Shown: positions 4,435-5,566 of the stretch, piece after piece
Position numbering within the stretch: position 1 is the first letter of the stretch
Layout: every line of letters starts with the position of its first letter
Assembly (NCBI GenBank): GCA_035455185.1
Contig: DATIFQ010000445.1
Span: 1 to 5,566 of the forward strand
Length of the DNA: 5,566 nucleotides
Direction of reading: 5' to 3'
DNA from: JAEHDI01 sp035455185
Lineage (GTDB): Bacteria > Acidobacteriota > Terriglobia > Bryobacterales > Bryobacteraceae
Position numbers and translations under genes: made by a program
Notes under the pieces: model-generated
What the model saw: only the letters and a program-made list of their open reading frames with translations
What the model was told of the DNA's origin: nothing
The model's database searches: none

Positions 4435-5566
4435 CTGAAATTATCCACCAGCATCAGATCGGCGTTGGATTGCTCTTGCAGCGGGTAGATAACGGACCGG
4501 CCGTCGGGCGCCACGGTGAGCCCGTAGGCAGTGCGTCTCTCAATTTTGGCGATCTCCGCACTGGTGCGGCTGGCAAAACGGAAGAACTGAAGAGAAACGC
4601 CGCCAAGTGGTTCCAACGGTCGGAGAAAGTAGATTCCGTCCTGCCGGACGGCGAAAGCCCGCTGCGTGACAGAATCGAGAACCTTGGCCTCTTCACCACC
4701 CCCGACGGGTGCCCTCCAGAGTTCCGACGGGGTGGTCATCACTTTCAGGTAGTAGACATCCTTGCCATCCGCGGATTCGAAGGGGATGGCCCCGCCTTGC
4801 CTCGTCACCTGCACCGCCTCTCCGCCGTCCGACGGCATCCTCCAGATCTCATACCGGCCCGTTCTGTTTGACGCGAAATAGATACTCTTACCGTCCCGGG
4901 AAACGCTGGGGTAATACTCGTTTGCCGGGCCGGTGGTAAGCCGCTTCGGCGCGCCGCCTTCCGCATCGATGACCCACACATCGAAGTCGCCCTCTTTGTT
5001 GGACTGGAAGGCGATGCGGCGGCCGTCCGGGAACCACCGGGAGGCATGGCTGAACGGGAGCGAGGTCACCCGGACTGCGTTGGAGCCGTCGGGGTCGCAT
5101 GTCCAAATCTCGCCGTCTGCCGAGCGAAGGGAGGTGAATGCGATTCGTCTCCCGTCCGGAGAATACTGTGGGTCAGTGTCCCACTGAGTGGAAGGCGTGA
5201 TCCGGTGGGGAAGAGTGTTCTCGCGAGGGGATATCTCCATCCGCCACAGGTTGTAAGCAACGCTCACCGCGGCGTACACGAGGCGGCGCCCGTCCCTCGA
5301 GATTTGAGGGTGGACCGCTTTCTCGGCGGGCAGCGCCAGCGGCCTCGGCTCCCCGGCCCCGGAGATTGCCACTCTCCAAAGTCCCTTCTCGCCGGCAAAA
5401 CCTGCAGAAAACACAACCTCGCGGCCATCCTCGGTCCAGGCCGGGTAGTTGATGGCGCGCTGCGGCAGGATGAGGCGCCGTGGCTTCCCGACAGTCCTCA
5501 GGTCACCCGAAACGGAAAGAAACTGGAGCTCATTGACGCCTGCGCCGGGACTTCGAATGAATGCCA
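4431..5566 (-). CDS. PD40/TolB-type beta-propeller protein (5' end outside window)
   Basis: The frame is open from the right edge to TGA 4431, giving 377 C-terminal residues. The in-frame GTG at 5414 is not the start: the 50 codons above it continue the repeat pattern (YPAWTEDGREVVFSAG). About eight propeller blades are visible, each marked by an xDGxxxxY/F core: TEDGREVVF, SRDGRRLVY, SPDGRRIAF, FPDGRRIAF, SRDGKSIYF, SADGKDVYY, VRQDGIYFL and APDGRSVIY. Between them are LW/IW-type strands (GLWRVAI, EIWTCDPDG, DVWVIDAEGG, EIWRMPSDGG). These are WD40-like PD40 repeats as in TolB, forming a ligand- or protein-binding propeller. It is probably not TolB itself, since no tol-pal genes adjoin it. Acidobacterial proteins with this C-terminus, ending in LMLVDNFR, often carry an N-terminal winged-helix DNA-binding domain or a Ser/Thr kinase domain, but that part is not in the window. 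The stop overlaps the next gene by 4 bases. Confidence 0.92.
   Translation of the reverse strand, partial: AFIRSPGAGVNELQFLSVSGDLRTVGKPRRLILPQRAINYPAWTEDGREVVFSAGFAGEKGLWRVAISGAGEPRPLALPAEKAVHPQISRDGRRLVYAAVSVAYNLWRMEISPRENTLPHRITPSTQWDTDPQYSPDGRRIAFTSLRSADGEIWTCDPDGSNAVRVTSLPFSHASRWFPDGRRIAFQSNKEGDFDVWVIDAEGGAPKRLTTGPANEYYPSVSRDGKSIYFASNRTGRYEIWRMPSDGGEAVQVTRQGGAIPFESADGKDVYYLKVMTTPSELWRAPVGGGEEAKVLDSVTQRAFAVRQDGIYFLRPLEPLGGVSLQFFRFASRTSAEIAKIERRTAYGLTVAPDGRSVIYPLQEQSNADLMLVDNFR

Noticed and set aside
4431..5414. GTG 5414 as the start of the propeller protein
   Set aside because: The frame stays open to the window edge and the upstream 50 codons carry another propeller motif, so the gene is cut by the window rather than starting there.
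4431..5566. Assignment of the propeller gene as tolB of a Tol-Pal system
   Set aside because: No tolA, tolQ, tolR or pal is next to it, and the C-terminus resembles the PD40 regulators and kinases of Acidobacteriota more than TolB.

Overview
The window is a compact block of five genes, all on the minus strand, with only one gap longer than 16 bases. It reads as part of a cell-envelope operon of a GC-rich Gram-negative bacterium. Acidobacteriota (the Solibacter/Bryobacter side) is the best guess. The reasons are the PD40 propeller protein ending in LMLVDNFR, the TPR protein with its GVLLQERTV segment, and lipoproteins joining a TolB-N-like domain to TPRs, all of which I associate with that phylum. 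This is recall of family style, not a search result.

Layout in the direction of transcription (high to low coordinates). (1) 5566-4431 is the C-terminal 377 residues of a PD40/TolB-type beta-propeller protein whose N-terminus lies outside the window. (2) 4434-4042 is a small protein with one membrane segment, overlapping gene 1 by 4 bases (GTGA). (3) An 83-base gap carries a perfect 18-bp palindrome directly after the stop of gene 2. (4) 3958-1451 is a complete class A bifunctional penicillin-binding protein with the PBP1B plan: membrane anchor, UB2H-like domain, GT51 glycosyltransferase, transpeptidase. (5) 1434-643 is an exported TPR protein starting 16 bases after the PBP stop behind a perfect AGGAGG. 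(6) 653-1 is a lipoprotein with a TolB-N/FlgO-like domain followed by TPRs. It starts inside gene 5 and runs off the left edge.

The most interesting reading is functional. In E. coli, PBP1B is activated through its UB2H domain by LpoB, a lipoprotein whose globular domain resembles the TolB N-terminal domain. It is further tuned by CpoB, a periplasmic TPR protein. Here a UB2H-type PBP is followed at once by a periplasmic TPR protein and by a lipoprotein with a TolB-N-like domain fused to TPRs. The three may be a synthase with its own outer-membrane and periplasmic regulators encoded in one transcript. That is inference from architecture and gene order. The individual domains are common in this phylum and may have unrelated jobs.

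Every chosen start codon in the window is non-ATG (GTG, TTG, GTG, GTG). No RNA gene, mobile element or CRISPR array was seen.
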